Under the pieces are notes generated by a model. That model had not been told where the DNA came from. It was given only the letters and a program-made list of their open reading frames with translations, and did not search any database. A stretch of DNA of 64,000 nt from an uncultured Prochlorococcus sp. (GTDB lineage: Bacteria > Cyanobacteriota > Cyanobacteriia > PCC-6307 > Cyanobiaceae): NCBI GenBank assembly GCA_902519235.1, contig CABYJE010000001.1:124001-188000 (forward strand), given 5' to 3'. How positions within the stretch are numbered: position 1 is the first letter of the stretch; each line of letters begins with the position of its first letter. This document shows, one piece after another, positions 22,720-33,492 of the stretch. The position numbers and the translations under genes were made by a program.

Positions 22720-23580
22720 ATGATTTCAAGCAAGACATCTTTTATAGCATTAATTGGCAATCCAGTAAGCCATTCTTTGTCACCAATTATGCAAAATGCT
22801 GCCCTTCAATATTTAGGCTTAGATTTAATTTATATTGCTATACCTTGTGAAAATAAAGATCTGGAGTTAGTTCTGAATTCCTTTAAAAAAATTAATTGCA
22901 AAGGTTTGAACATTACAATTCCACACAAACAAGCAGTATTTAACCTTTGTAGTGAAATCTCCCCTGTCGCTAAGAAACTAAAAGCAATTAATACTCTGAA
23001 ATTAAATTCTGAAAAAGAATGGAGCGCAACTAATACCGATGTAGAGGGATTTATTTATCCATTAAAAACATTAAACTTGGCAAAGAAAAAATCATTAGTA
23101 CTTGGCTCAGGGGGTGCAGCAAGATCTGTTATTCAAGGTCTAATAAATTTAAATCTTTCAAAAATTTCAGTAATATCACGTAACAAATCATCACTAGATG
23201 AATTAATAAAAAATTTTGAAAATCAAATTCAACTACGGGGTGTTTTACATAATGATAATCAAGCCCAAAATTTAATTAGGGAAGCAGATTTAATTGTAAA
23301 TACAACACCAGTAGGGATGAAAATAAATAAATATGAAAATAATTTATTGCCATATGGTGAGACTTTTTGGAGATCTCTTAACTCGCAAACAATTGTTTAC
23401 GACTTAATCTATTATCCATCACCTACTCCTTTATTAAAATTTTGCGCCAAAAAAGGATGCATGACTATCGATGGTTTAGAAATGCTTGTTGCTCAAGGAA
23501 TGAAATCAATATCATTTTGGACAGATGGTTTAGAAGTACCTTTTCATATAATGAATGACGCACTAAAAAAATATCTTTGA
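22720..23580 (+). CDS. aroE: Shikimate dehydrogenase
   Basis: LIGNPVSHSLSPIMQNAAL, LNITIPHKQA, LGSGGAARSVIQGL; start moved to 22720 (MISSKTSFIALIGNPVSHS). Confidence 0.95.
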   Translation: MISSKTSFIALIGNPVSHSLSPIMQNAALQYLGLDLIYIAIPCENKDLELVLNSFKKINCKGLNITIPHKQAVFNLCSEISPVAKKLKAINTLKLNSEKEWSATNTDVEGFIYPLKTLNLAKKKSLVLGSGGAARSVIQGLINLNLSKISVISRNKSSLDELIKNFENQIQLRGVLHNDNQAQNLIREADLIVNTTPVGMKINKYENNLLPYGETFWRSLNSQTIVYDLIYYPSPTPLLKFCAKKGCMTIDGLEMLVAQGMKSISFWTDGLEVPFHIMNDALKKYL

Positions 23581-23675
23581 AAATAAATGATCTTATTTTT
23601 TTAAGAAATTGCCCATGGTAATGTATCTTAAATAATGAACAGACGCTCATCACACGAATTTATGAGCCAAAGACC

Positions 23676-24149
23676 TTGTCTGAAACTATGAATGATCAAC
23701 AATCTTATTATGAAACCATGTACATCCTCCGCCCTGATATCGCGGAAGATGAAGTAACTAATCACATTGACAAATACAATAAACTTTTAGAAGAATTCGG
23801 CGGTACTATCCTTGATAGTCAGATGAGAGGTAAGAGAAGATTAGCTTATCAAATAGCAAAACACAGAGAAGGTATTTACGTTCAATTGAGTCATCAAGGT
23901 GATGGTCAACATATTTTTAAAATTGAAAAAGCAATGAGACTTGGCGAAGATGTCATTAGATACATGACTGTTAAACAAGAAGGGCCTTTACCAAGCCCAA
24001 GACCTTCGAATAAGAGTACATCTCAATCAGAGACAAAAAATAATCCAGATTCCAAAGTTGAATCTGATGAAAAACAACCGGTAGCAAACGCAGATACTTC
24101 AATTATGGGAAAAGATGATACTGAAAACAAAGAAAATGCAGAATCTTAG
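23676..24149 (+). CDS. rpsF: 30S ribosomal protein S6 (TTG 23676 or ATG 23688 start)
   Basis: [33 protein letters not shown]; acidic low-complexity C-terminal tail. Confidence 0.95.
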   Translation: MSETMNDQQSYYETMYILRPDIAEDEVTNHIDKYNKLLEEFGGTILDSQMRGKRRLAYQIAKHREGIYVQLSHQGDGQHIFKIEKAMRLGEDVIRYMTVKQEGPLPSPRPSNKSTSQSETKNNPDSKVESDEKQPVANADTSIMGKDDTENKENAES

Positions 24150-24152
24150 AAT

Positions 24153-25367
24153 TTAATCTTTTGTATCTTTATTTGACTCAGCCCATATTTTATTAGACAT
24201 CCCCCACATATAAATAAAACCCTCTGCTAAAGAATGATTAAAAACATCATTTTTGCTATAAGTTGCCAAATCTTCCCTATAAAGTGAATTATTTTCAGAC
24301 ATTCTCCCAATTACTATTGCGTTGCCTTTATGAAGTCGAATCTTTACTTTTCCATTAACTGAAGTTTGAGTAGAAGATATAAATGCATCTAAACTATCTT
24401 TAAGAGGTCCAAACCAAAAACCTTGATAGACTAATTGACCCCATTTTTTTTCAACTATTCCTTTAAAATCGACAATATCTGGATTTAAGGTTATGCTCTC
24501 TAATTCTTTGTGAGCTTTTATTAAAAGCAAGAGACCAGGCGTTTCGTAAATCTCTCTACTTTTAATTCCAACTACTCGATCTTCAATCATATCTATTCTT
24601 CCAAAACCATGCGCACCTGAAAGATCATTAGCTTTTTTAATAATTTCTACTGGAGTTAAAAATTCATCATTAATTCCAACTGGTAAACCATTTTTAAATA
24701 CTATTTCTATATCTTCAGGGGAATCAGGTGAATTATCAATTGATGATGTCATAACAAATATATCTTCAGGTGCTTCTTGCATTGGGTCTTCTAATATGCC
24801 AGCCTCAATACTCCTACCAAGTAAGTTAACGTCTATTGAATATGGTGATTTTTTTGATACTGGTGCAGGAATACCAAATTTTTCTCCATACACTATTGCC
24901 TCTTCCCTACTCATATTCCACTCCCTTGCAGGAGTAATTATTTTCAAATCAGGGCCTAAAGCATTGATTGCTAAATCAAATCGAACTTGATCATTCCCTT
25001 TACCAGTGCATCCATGAGCTACTGCATCGGCATTTATCTCTCGAGCAATATTTACGAGATTTTCAGCAATTAAAGGCCTAGCAAGAGCTGTAGATAAAGG
25101 ATATTTATCTAAATATAATGCGTTTGCTCTAATTGCTGGAAAAGCATATCTCTCAACAAAACTACTCACTAAATTACCAACGATTGATTGAGATGCTCCT
25201 GAATTTAAAGCTTTTTGCCTAATAAGTTCTAAATCTTCTCCTTGTCCAAGATCTGCCACAAAAGTAACAACTTCTGAAATTCCATATTCATTCTTTAAAT
25301 ATGGAATACAAACGCTCGTATCTACACCACCAGAATAAGCTAGGACAACTTTTTTTACATTCTGCAT
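24153..25367 (-). CDS. argG: Argininosuccinate synthase
   Basis: 404 aa; [34 protein letters not shown]. Confidence 0.98.
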   Translation of the reverse strand: MQNVKKVVLAYSGGVDTSVCIPYLKNEYGISEVVTFVADLGQGEDLELIRQKALNSGASQSIVGNLVSSFVERYAFPAIRANALYLDKYPLSTALARPLIAENLVNIAREINADAVAHGCTGKGNDQVRFDLAINALGPDLKIITPAREWNMSREEAIVYGEKFGIPAPVSKKSPYSIDVNLLGRSIEAGILEDPMQEAPEDIFVMTSSIDNSPDSPEDIEIVFKNGLPVGINDEFLTPVEIIKKANDLSGAHGFGRIDMIEDRVVGIKSREIYETPGLLLLIKAHKELESITLNPDIVDFKGIVEKKWGQLVYQGFWFGPLKDSLDAFISSTQTSVNGKVKIRLHKGNAIVIGRMSENNSLYREDLATYSKNDVFNHSLAEGFIYMWGMSNKIWAESNKDTKD

Positions 25368-25403
25368 CTAAATTTGCTCCATGAATTTAAATTTTTCACG
25401 TAA

Positions 25404-25598
25404 TTAAGAACTTGAAAACTTACTAGAAACTAATATTATTGTAACTAAAAGAGCTGGACCAAAAACTAGAAGAAAGATAAGAAAATTATTAATTATTAAA
25501 ACATTAGGATTCAGGTATCCAATAATTTTAAGTAATCCAGACAGGAAAAATGAAATCAGCCAAATAAAAAGGTATTTTAAATTTGCTTTATCAAACAA
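25404..25598 (-). CDS. Small hydrophobic protein, two predicted TM segments, unknown function
   Basis: 64 aa ORF, strongly hydrophobic, in a gap not covered by another gene. Confidence 0.5.
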   Translation of the reverse strand: MFDKANLKYLFIWLISFFLSGLLKIIGYLNPNVLIINNFLIFLLVFGPALLVTIILVSSKFSSS

Positions 25599-25651
25599 AG
25601 TTTTTCGTGTGCATCATTATGTATTATCTTATATATAGAACATAACCATTA

Positions 25652-25930
25652 ATGGACTCAAATAAACTAAAACTTAGATTAGAAGATATTTCTAAAGTCA
25701 ACCCTGCTTTAAGTTGCTATCACAGAGACGATCCAGCTCCTGTTTTACCATTAAGAGATGAACCTGATCTTCTATCTTGGCTTGAAAATACAGGAAGACT
25801 TGTTGCAGAAAAAGAGGGTGATTCACAAGAAATTAGTACGATTGAAGAAGAAGAACTATCAGCGCTAATGGGAGAAAAAGAAGATTATAAAACTGAAGAA
25901 GATCCTTCAGAAGATGATTGGGAAGATTAA
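25652..25930 (+). CDS. Conserved hypothetical protein (DUF3134-like)
   Basis: 92 aa; NPALSCYHRDDPAPVLPLRDEPDLLSWLENTGRLV; acidic tail; overlaps the mraY start. Confidence 0.65.
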   Translation: MDSNKLKLRLEDISKVNPALSCYHRDDPAPVLPLRDEPDLLSWLENTGRLVAEKEGDSQEISTIEEEELSALMGEKEDYKTEEDPSEDDWED

Positions 25931-26990
25931 AAAATTTAACTTTAAATCGTTATTAATATTAATTACTTTTGCTTTAATAATAACCTCCTATTTTTTCAAT
26001 AATTTTACATTTATAGGAGTTTTCACTTTATTTTTTTTAATTTCTTTATCCGCAACAAAGGTAGGTTTAAAAATAATAAAGAGATTAAATTTACTGCAAA
26101 ATATCAGGACTGAAGGTCCAGCTAATCACTATAAAAAGAGTTATACCCCAACAATGGGTGGGATATTTATGATAACCCCTTTTTTATTTTTTCTTTTAAT
26201 AATAACTGTTAATGTAGGTTCCCTAAAATTATTTCTTTCGTTACTAACTATTTTTGGTTTCTTTATTACTGGGTTTTTAGATGATTATTTAAGCATTAAA
26301 AAGAAAGAAAATACAGGATTAAAAACAAAAGAAAAATTTTTTCTACAAAGTATCATCTCAATAATTTTTATAATTTTAGCCTATGAAAATGATTTAATAA
26401 ATCCATTAATTACAGTATCTGAGTCCTGGGGAATCAATATGAATATTTTCATATTGCCGATTTCTTTTTTAGTACTTGTTGGCATAAGTAACTCAGTCAA
26501 TTTAACTGATGGCCTAGATGGATTAGCAGCTGGATGTAGTGCAATTGTATTTTATGGATTAGGAACAGAAATATTAATGAAAGATAATCAAGAGCTCATA
26601 ATGTTTAGTATCCTATGTTATTCAATGTCTGGTATATGCTTAGGATTTCTCAAATACAATAGTTATCCTGCAAAAATATTTATGGGTGACACAGGATCTT
26701 TAAGTATTGGCGCAATTTTGGCTTCTACAGCATTATTAACCAATAGTGTTTTTACCTTATCTATTTTCTCAGGAATATTTATTCTTGAATCACTTTCAGT
26801 AATGATTCAAGTAGGGTTTTTTAAAATTACAAAAAAATTATTTCACAAAGGTAAACGCATATTTTTAATGGCGCCATTACACCACCATTTTGAACTTAAA
26901 GGAATTAAGGAAGAAAAAATAGTTGAAAATTTTTGGAAAATCAACATTTTACTTGTAATTTTAGGTATAGTTTTAAAAATCAATCTTTAA
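25914..26990 (+). CDS. mraY: Phospho-N-acetylmuramoyl-pentapeptide transferase
   Basis: 358 aa; PTMGGIFMI, NLTDGLDGLAAG, MGDTGSLSIGA, APLHHHFELKG. Confidence 0.96.
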   Translation: MIGKIKKFNFKSLLILITFALIITSYFFNNFTFIGVFTLFFLISLSATKVGLKIIKRLNLLQNIRTEGPANHYKKSYTPTMGGIFMITPFLFFLLIITVNVGSLKLFLSLLTIFGFFITGFLDDYLSIKKKENTGLKTKEKFFLQSIISIIFIILAYENDLINPLITVSESWGINMNIFILPISFLVLVGISNSVNLTDGLDGLAAGCSAIVFYGLGTEILMKDNQELIMFSILCYSMSGICLGFLKYNSYPAKIFMGDTGSLSIGAILASTALLTNSVFTLSIFSGIFILESLSVMIQVGFFKITKKLFHKGKRIFLMAPLHHHFELKGIKEEKIVENFWKINILLVILGIVLKINL

Positions 26991-27000
26991 AAAATTTGTT

Positions 27001-27246
27001 ATGAGTTTTTTTACATGGAAAGATAATGGTTTAACAAGTGACTGCTCTAGTCTTGATGCAATGGCATCAAGATTTGAAGAAACTGCTAACTTAATGAAAA
27101 AATTATCTAAGAAAGGTTTCAAACTCAAGAAAAAGAATAACAATCAACTAATTCTTCACCCTGATCCTAAAGTATTTGACCAATGGGGTTTTATAAGTGA
27201 AGAACTACCTTTTAAACAACTCTGTTTGATATCAGATGCAGAATAG
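27001..27246 (+). CDS. Conserved hypothetical protein
   Basis: 81 aa ORF 11 bp after mraY; WGF, LPFK motifs; 3' overlap with the convergent sps. Confidence 0.6.
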   Translation: MSFFTWKDNGLTSDCSSLDAMASRFEETANLMKKLSKKGFKLKKKNNNQLILHPDPKVFDQWGFISEELPFKQLCLISDAE

Positions 27247-28589
27247 TTATCTGACCTTGAAAATTCTTCTTTGAGTATTGTTAAATAATTTCGTACATGA
27301 GTGTTCCAGCTAAAGTGCCTGTTGACACCTTCAATGCCATTTCTACTCCATAATTTCCACTGATTATTATTAGAAATTGCTTTTTCAAGAATAACTTTCA
27401 ACTTATTAATATCAGTAACATCTACTAGGAGTCCATTTTCACATTTTGACCGAATTTCTTCTGGTCCACCATCATTTGTTGATACTATTGGCAATCCACA
27501 TGAAGAAGCTTCAAGAAGAGTTAATCCAAAAGGCTCTGTTAAAGCTGGATTTACAAATAACCCTCCTCTGCTAGCAGCCCACCTATATAAAGCAGGAATC
27601 TGACTTGGAAGATGCTTTTTTGGGTAAGCAACCCTACCATACAAATTAAATTTATCAATCGTTTCAAAAATATTATGGAATACTTCTTTTTGTTGAGGTT
27701 CGAGTTTTGAAGTACTATCTCGACAACCCAAAATCAATATTAAATTAGTTTTTCTTTTTAATTTTTCAGATCTTCCATATGCCTCAATCAAAGAAGGAAT
27801 ATTTTTTCTTCGTACAGCTCTAGAAATAGCCAATAATGGAGGTTTTGCAGAATCCCTTAGAAAAGGTTTCATCATATTGTCAAGTTCTGCTGTCTCAGTT
27901 GTTGAGTAAATATGATGAAACTTTTTATGATCAACACCAGGTGGGATCACTTTAGCTTTATGAATAGAAAAAGAAGAATATTGGGAATATTGATAAGTTG
28001 ACTCTTGTTTAGTGCTGGTAACTACAATATCAGCAGATTTTAACACTTTTTCTTCTGCCTCAATTCTTTTACTTATGGAATAGAGCTTTTCGATCTGATT
28101 AGTTTTTAAACCAGTATCAAGCAATTTTCTCTTTTTTTCTCTTCCTAAAGAATGACCAGTAAAAATAAATGGAACTTTTAAAAATTTACTTAGCTTAACG
28201 CCTACATATCCAGCATCTGCATAATGAGCGTGAATAAAATTAGGCTTTTTATTTTTTTTATAGTAAAAAATAAGGCTCTCAGCTAAATGATCTAAATAAG
28301 GCCAAAGCAATTCCTTTCTTAAATATTTATTAGGTCCAAATTTAAATCTTAAAATCCTTGCTCCAGGTTCAAGAAATTCTTCTTGTTGTGAATATTCATC
28401 GTCTACTTTAGGATCGTCAATTAAACGAGTTACTAAATCGACTTGATCAACATCTGAAGTATTAGCCAAACTTTTAACTAACTCTAAAACGTATTGTGTT
28501 TGACCTCCAGTATCTGCATCCCTGCCTAATTCAAGATTTTTAGCGCGTATAAGACCATGTAAATGTAAATGCAAAAAATTAAACCTCAT
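27156..28589 (-). CDS. sps: Sucrose-phosphate synthase-type glycosyltransferase (GT4), no SPP-like domain
   Basis: 477 aa; LHLHGLIRAKNLELGRDADTGGQTQYVLEL, FTGHSLGREKK, NPALTEPFGLTLLEASSCGLPIVSTNDGGP. Confidence 0.85.
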   Translation of the reverse strand: MRFNFLHLHLHGLIRAKNLELGRDADTGGQTQYVLELVKSLANTSDVDQVDLVTRLIDDPKVDDEYSQQEEFLEPGARILRFKFGPNKYLRKELLWPYLDHLAESLIFYYKKNKKPNFIHAHYADAGYVGVKLSKFLKVPFIFTGHSLGREKKRKLLDTGLKTNQIEKLYSISKRIEAEEKVLKSADIVVTSTKQESTYQYSQYSSFSIHKAKVIPPGVDHKKFHHIYSTTETAELDNMMKPFLRDSAKPPLLAISRAVRRKNIPSLIEAYGRSEKLKRKTNLILILGCRDSTSKLEPQQKEVFHNIFETIDKFNLYGRVAYPKKHLPSQIPALYRWAASRGGLFVNPALTEPFGLTLLEASSCGLPIVSTNDGGPEEIRSKCENGLLVDVTDINKLKVILEKAISNNNQWKLWSRNGIEGVNRHFSWNTHVRNYLTILKEEFSRSDNYSASDIKQSCLKGSSSLIKPHWSNTLGSG

Positions 28590-28790
28590 TTAGCAAATCC
28601 TTAGATCAATCGCCATTACTACAAATAAGCTGTATTTCCGTCGCAAATATTAAGAAACAATTATGATTTTTAATTTTTTTAGCCTAAAAACTGTTCAAAA
28701 AGAAGATATAGACTAATTTTTGGCACTTATAGAGAAGACTTTCTTCTTACTCAGATAATTAAAAACACAAAGTTATACAACAAAGATTTT

Positions 28791-31694
28791 TTATTTGAGA
28801 ACTTTTTTAAGATATTTTGCTGTATAGCTTGTAGGGTGCCTAGCTACATCTTCAGGAATACCTTCTGCAATAATTTCCCCACCTTTATCTCCTCCATCAG
28901 GTCCTAAATCAATAATCCAATCAGAACATCTAATTACATCTAAGTTATGTTCAATAACAATTACAGAATTTCCTTTATCAACTAAACGTTGTATGACATC
29001 CATTAATTTATGAACGTCATAAAAACTTAGACCTGTAGTTGGTTCATCAATTAAGTATAGAGTTTTTCCAGTAGCTCTTTTAGATAGTTCTGTAGCTAGC
29101 TTAACTCTTTGAGCCTCTCCGCCAGATAATGTAGGGGCAGGTTGACCTAATTTAACGTATCCTAATCCAACATCTACTAATGTAGATAATCTATCAGCAG
29201 CTTGAGGTATAGCAGAAAAAGTTTCTGCAGCTTGTTCAACTGTCATCTCTAAAACATCAGATATATTGAAACCTTTATATTTAACTTGAAGTGTTTCCCT
29301 ATTAAAACGAGCTCCTTTGCATACTTCACATTGAACATACACATCCGGTAAAAAATTCATTTCAATTACATTTACTCCCTGGCCTTTACAAGCTTCGCAT
29401 CTTCCACCTTTCACGTTAAAGCTAAACTGGCCAGCCTGATAACCTCTTGCTTTGGCTTCCACTGTAGCAGTAAATATCTGCCTTATAGGATCAAAAGCAC
29501 CTGTATAGGTAGCAGGGTTTGATCTTGGTGTTCTACCTATAGGAGATTGATCAATAACGATAACTTTATCAATTGCCTTTATACCCTTTAACTCTTCCAC
29601 CCCTTGAGGAAAAGGTACTTTTAATCCAAGAGAATGACACAAAGCAGGATGAAGTAGTTCATTTATCAGGGTGCTTTTTCCACTACCGCTGACACCAGTT
29701 ACAGAAACTAATCTTCCTAAAGGAAATTCTACAGATATGTTCTTTAAATTATTTTTAAAACAATTATTTAAAATTAAACTTTTTTTAACAGATGATCTTC
29801 GTTGCTTTGGAGTAGGAATCGACTTCCTGCCACTTAAATAAGCCCCAGTTAATGACTTATCTGATTTCAAGACATCTTGATAAGAACCCTTTGCAATAAT
29901 TTCCCCACCATAAACCCCTGCCCCTGGGCCAATATCTACTAAATAATCTGCTGATTTCATAGTGTCTTCATCATGTTCAACGACAACCAAAGTATTTCCT
30001 AAATCTCTTAAGCTTTTTAATGTTTCTAATAATCTGTCATTATCTCTCTGATGTAAACCAATGCTAGGCTCATCTAATACGTATAAAACGCCAGTAAGGC
30101 CTGCACCTATTTGTGTAGCCAATCTAATACGCTGAGCCTCACCACCAGACAAAGTCATTGCTGGTCTATCTAATGTCAAATAATCTAAGCCTACATTAAT
30201 TAAAAACTTCAAACGTAAACGAATCTCTTTTAAAACCAACTCACCTATCTGCTTTTGTTTTTCTGATAAAGATATATTTTCATTATTAGGTTTACCTAAT
30301 CCCATAATTCGTTCGATATGAATTAAGGTTTCAGAAACGCTTATAGAGGTTAAATCAGTTATGTTGTATGGGCCAAGTTTGACTGCTAAAGCCTCAGGTC
30401 TTAATCTTTTTCCCGAACATGTCTTACAAGGTACTAACTCTAAATATTTTTCTAACTTTTGTCTAACTGACTCTCCATTAGCTTCCTTCAATTGCCTTTC
30501 TAATATCGGTAAAATTCCTTCAAAAGGCCTCTCAAAACCACTAGAAGTTTTAAAACGACTATCAGCTTGAATTAATATTGGTTTATCTGACCCCAACAAT
30601 AGAACTTTTTTTTGCAAATCAGTTAAATCTTTCCAAGGAGTTTTTAATTCAAAACCATAAGCTTGTCCCACTGAATAAAGTAAAGAAAAATAATAAGTAT
30701 TATCTTTTTCACTCCAAGGAGCTATTGCCGCATAAACAGGTAATGTTTTATCTGGGATAACTCTATCTGCGGTAAATTTTTTTAAATAACCAATCCCATG
30801 ACAATCTGGACAAGCTCCATATGGGCTGTTAAAGGAAAATAATCTAGGAGAAAGTTCATCAACAATAGAGCCATGTATGGGACATGCATAATTTTCTGAA
30901 TAAAGTTTTTCTCTTTCTAAGTTTGGAGGTAAGTTTTCTCCTTTTTTTGGAACAACTTCTACTATTGCCAAACCATCACCTCTTTTGAGACAAGTTTGCA
31001 AAGAATCACTCAATCTTTCTTGTATTCCCTCTCTTGAAATTAATCTATCAACTACTACTTCAATATTATGAATTTGATTTTTATCTAACTCAATACTATC
31101 TGCAAGTTCTCTTACCTCGCCGTTGATTCTTACTCGGGCGAAGCCTTCAGCAGCAAGTCCGCTAATTAATTTTGTATGTGTTCCTTTCTTCCCTCTTACA
31201 ACAGGAGCCAACAATTGATACCTTGTTCCTTCTGGCAAAAGAAGAATTTGATCAACCATTTCATCAATTGTTTGAGGGGCAATTGGAATCCCACAATGAT
31301 GACAATGCGGCTCACCAGCACGACCAAACAACAATCTTAGATAATCTTGTATCTCTGTTACTGTTCCTACTGTTGAACGAGGATTATGACTTGTAGATTT
31401 TTGATCAATTGAAATAGCAGGCGATAAACCCTCTATATTGTCAACATCTGGTTTATCTACTTGACCCAAAAACTGTCTTGCATAAGCCGAAAGACTCTCA
31501 ACATATCTTCTTTGACCTTCAGCAAAAATTGTATCAAAAGCTAAAGAACTTTTTCCACTTCCACTTACACCAGTGAAAACTATAAATTTATTTCTAGGTA
31601 AGGAAAGATTAATATTTTTTAAATTATGCTGACGCGCTCCTCTAATAATGATTGAATTATCTTCTTCAAAACTATTATTCATTTTTCTAACCAT
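28791..31694 (-). CDS. uvrA: Excinuclease ABC subunit A
   Basis: 967 aa; two ABC ATPase modules, zinc-finger Cys motifs, SGSGKSSLAFDTIFAEGQRRYVESLSAYARQFL; alternative start at 31682 (MNNSF). Confidence 0.98.
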   Translation of the reverse strand: MVRKMNNSFEEDNSIIIRGARQHNLKNINLSLPRNKFIVFTGVSGSGKSSLAFDTIFAEGQRRYVESLSAYARQFLGQVDKPDVDNIEGLSPAISIDQKSTSHNPRSTVGTVTEIQDYLRLLFGRAGEPHCHHCGIPIAPQTIDEMVDQILLLPEGTRYQLLAPVVRGKKGTHTKLISGLAAEGFARVRINGEVRELADSIELDKNQIHNIEVVVDRLISREGIQERLSDSLQTCLKRGDGLAIVEVVPKKGENLPPNLEREKLYSENYACPIHGSIVDELSPRLFSFNSPYGACPDCHGIGYLKKFTADRVIPDKTLPVYAAIAPWSEKDNTYYFSLLYSVGQAYGFELKTPWKDLTDLQKKVLLLGSDKPILIQADSRFKTSSGFERPFEGILPILERQLKEANGESVRQKLEKYLELVPCKTCSGKRLRPEALAVKLGPYNITDLTSISVSETLIHIERIMGLGKPNNENISLSEKQKQIGELVLKEIRLRLKFLINVGLDYLTLDRPAMTLSGGEAQRIRLATQIGAGLTGVLYVLDEPSIGLHQRDNDRLLETLKSLRDLGNTLVVVEHDEDTMKSADYLVDIGPGAGVYGGEIIAKGSYQDVLKSDKSLTGAYLSGRKSIPTPKQRRSSVKKSLILNNCFKNNLKNISVEFPLGRLVSVTGVSGSGKSTLINELLHPALCHSLGLKVPFPQGVEELKGIKAIDKVIVIDQSPIGRTPRSNPATYTGAFDPIRQIFTATVEAKARGYQAGQFSFNVKGGRCEACKGQGVNVIEMNFLPDVYVQCEVCKGARFNRETLQVKYKGFNISDVLEMTVEQAAETFSAIPQAADRLSTLVDVGLGYVKLGQPAPTLSGGEAQRVKLATELSKRATGKTLYLIDEPTTGLSFYDVHKLMDVIQRLVDKGNSVIVIEHNLDVIRCSDWIIDLGPDGGDKGGEIIAEGIPEDVARHPTSYTAKYLKKVLK

Positions 31695-31747
31695 GTTTAA
31701 ATCTATTTATGGTTTAAAAAAATTATTATAATGGAATTTTTTTTATT

Positions 31748-33424
31748 TTATGCAGCTGCCCTGTCAAGAAGTCTAGAAGCGTAATCATTTGCTTCTCCAA
31801 AACCTCCCCCAATAAGTTCTACTAACTCGTGTTTTCTTTGTTTTTTTGTAGTTAGTTTTGAAATTGAAGTATAAGTTTTACCATTAATCACATTTTTGTT
31901 CACTTTAAAATGAGCTAATCCTACAGCAGCTAAAAATGGCTGATGTGTAATACATAAAACCTGTTGACCTTTAGAAATTTCTTTTATTAATTCAACTAAA
32001 GAAAATAAAGATTTACCACTTAAACCATTATCAATTTCATCTAAAAAGAAAGTATTTGGTTTTTTAGAAATACTAGATTTTATTGCCAATAAGAATCTTG
32101 ACATTTCTCCACCAGAAATAACATTTGATAAAGGAGCGAGTTTCTGATCAGGATTAGCCGAAAACAAAAAATTAATATTGTCAATTCCATCGCCAGAAGG
32201 CTTACATTCAGAAAATTGAATTAAAAAATTGGCATTTTCTAAACCTAAATTTCTTAAAATGGATTTAACTGATTTTTCTAACTGTTTAGCAATTTTTTTT
32301 CTTTCAGTGGATTGGATAATAAATAAAGAATTTAAATTACTTTGTAAATTTTCAATTTGATTCTTAATTTTACAAATCTCATTATCTTGGACATTTTGTT
32401 GAAAATATATCCTTAATTGATCTCGCTTATCAATTAATTGAGGTAGATCCAATGAAAAAGTTCTCTCCAAGTTTTTTAAAAAAAATAATCTTTTTTGTAT
32501 TTCTGAAAGGTTAGATTCATAATTATCTAAATCTTGGATATATGAGTTTAAAGCGAAAATTAAATCTTCAACATAAGTTTGGATATCTAATAAATTATCT
32601 CTAAAATTTTGAATTTTTGAGTCGAAATCTACTGTTCTATTTAAATTTTTTATTGATTGGTTTATCAGAGAGGATACCGATGGTTCATCATGACTGAAAT
32701 TGTTTAAGTTATCTAAAGTTGATTGTATTGAATTATTTATTTCGAGATTATTTACAAGTTTATTTTCTAGTAACTCTAATTGCGAGATTTCCTGGTCGGA
32801 TTCTAAATTAGCTTCCTCAAGAGTTTTCAATATTTGTTTAGTTATTAAGTTATTTTCTTCTTGCTTCATAGATGATTCTATTTTTTCATTCATTAATCTC
32901 TTTAAAATCTGACTTTCCTCCCATATATTTTTAATCTTTGCAGTTGTATCTCTCAATTCTTGCGAACATAAATCATCAATAATTAATTTTCTCTTATCTT
33001 GAGAATCAAATATAAAAGTATCTGATTGTCCTGCAAAATCTATTAACAATCGGCCAAGTTCTTCTAATAATTTTTTATTAATTAATAGATTGTTAAGACT
33101 ATATTTAGATAAAACTTTATTATTTTTTCTGTAGGATATTCTTTTGATATTTAAAACAGGATTGCTTTTTAAACCATTATTAATTAGCCAGTTATTGATT
33201 TGAAAAGATGAAGAAAATTTTGCCTCGATAGCACAATGATTTTTTCCTGGACGTATTAATTGCTTTAAAGGTATATTAGATCCACCAAATAAAACATTTA
33301 ATGAATCTAAAATTAGTGATTTCCCTGAACCAGAATCCCCAGTAATGATGTTCAAACCTTTTTCGAAATTAATTTCTATAATCTCTATTAAGGCTATATT
33401 CTCTATCTTTAATTGTAAAAGCAT
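31748..33424 (-). CDS. recN: DNA repair protein RecN
   Basis: 558 aa; LKIENIALIEIIEINFEKGLNIITGDSGSGKSLIL, ISGGEMSRFLLAIKS, FLDEIDNGLSGKS. Confidence 0.94.
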   Translation of the reverse strand: MLLQLKIENIALIEIIEINFEKGLNIITGDSGSGKSLILDSLNVLFGGSNIPLKQLIRPGKNHCAIEAKFSSSFQINNWLINNGLKSNPVLNIKRISYRKNNKVLSKYSLNNLLINKKLLEELGRLLIDFAGQSDTFIFDSQDKRKLIIDDLCSQELRDTTAKIKNIWEESQILKRLMNEKIESSMKQEENNLITKQILKTLEEANLESDQEISQLELLENKLVNNLEINNSIQSTLDNLNNFSHDEPSVSSLINQSIKNLNRTVDFDSKIQNFRDNLLDIQTYVEDLIFALNSYIQDLDNYESNLSEIQKRLFFLKNLERTFSLDLPQLIDKRDQLRIYFQQNVQDNEICKIKNQIENLQSNLNSLFIIQSTERKKIAKQLEKSVKSILRNLGLENANFLIQFSECKPSGDGIDNINFLFSANPDQKLAPLSNVISGGEMSRFLLAIKSSISKKPNTFFLDEIDNGLSGKSLFSLVELIKEISKGQQVLCITHQPFLAAVGLAHFKVNKNVINGKTYTSISKLTTKKQRKHELVELIGGGFGEANDYASRLLDRAAA

Positions 33425-33492
33425 GATAAATCTTCCATATAAAAAAAATAACTTCTTTTTTAAAAAAATAAAGGGTTCAAATATATAAAGAT

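Noticed and set aside
28590-28790. 201-bp sps-uvrA gap examined for tRNA or small RNA
   Set aside because: No cloverleaf, TTCRA motif or convincing hairpin seen; cannot exclude an sRNA without computation or RNA data.
30361-31396. Short + strand ORFs antisense to uvrA
   Set aside because: Embedded in highly conserved UvrA; explained by codon composition.
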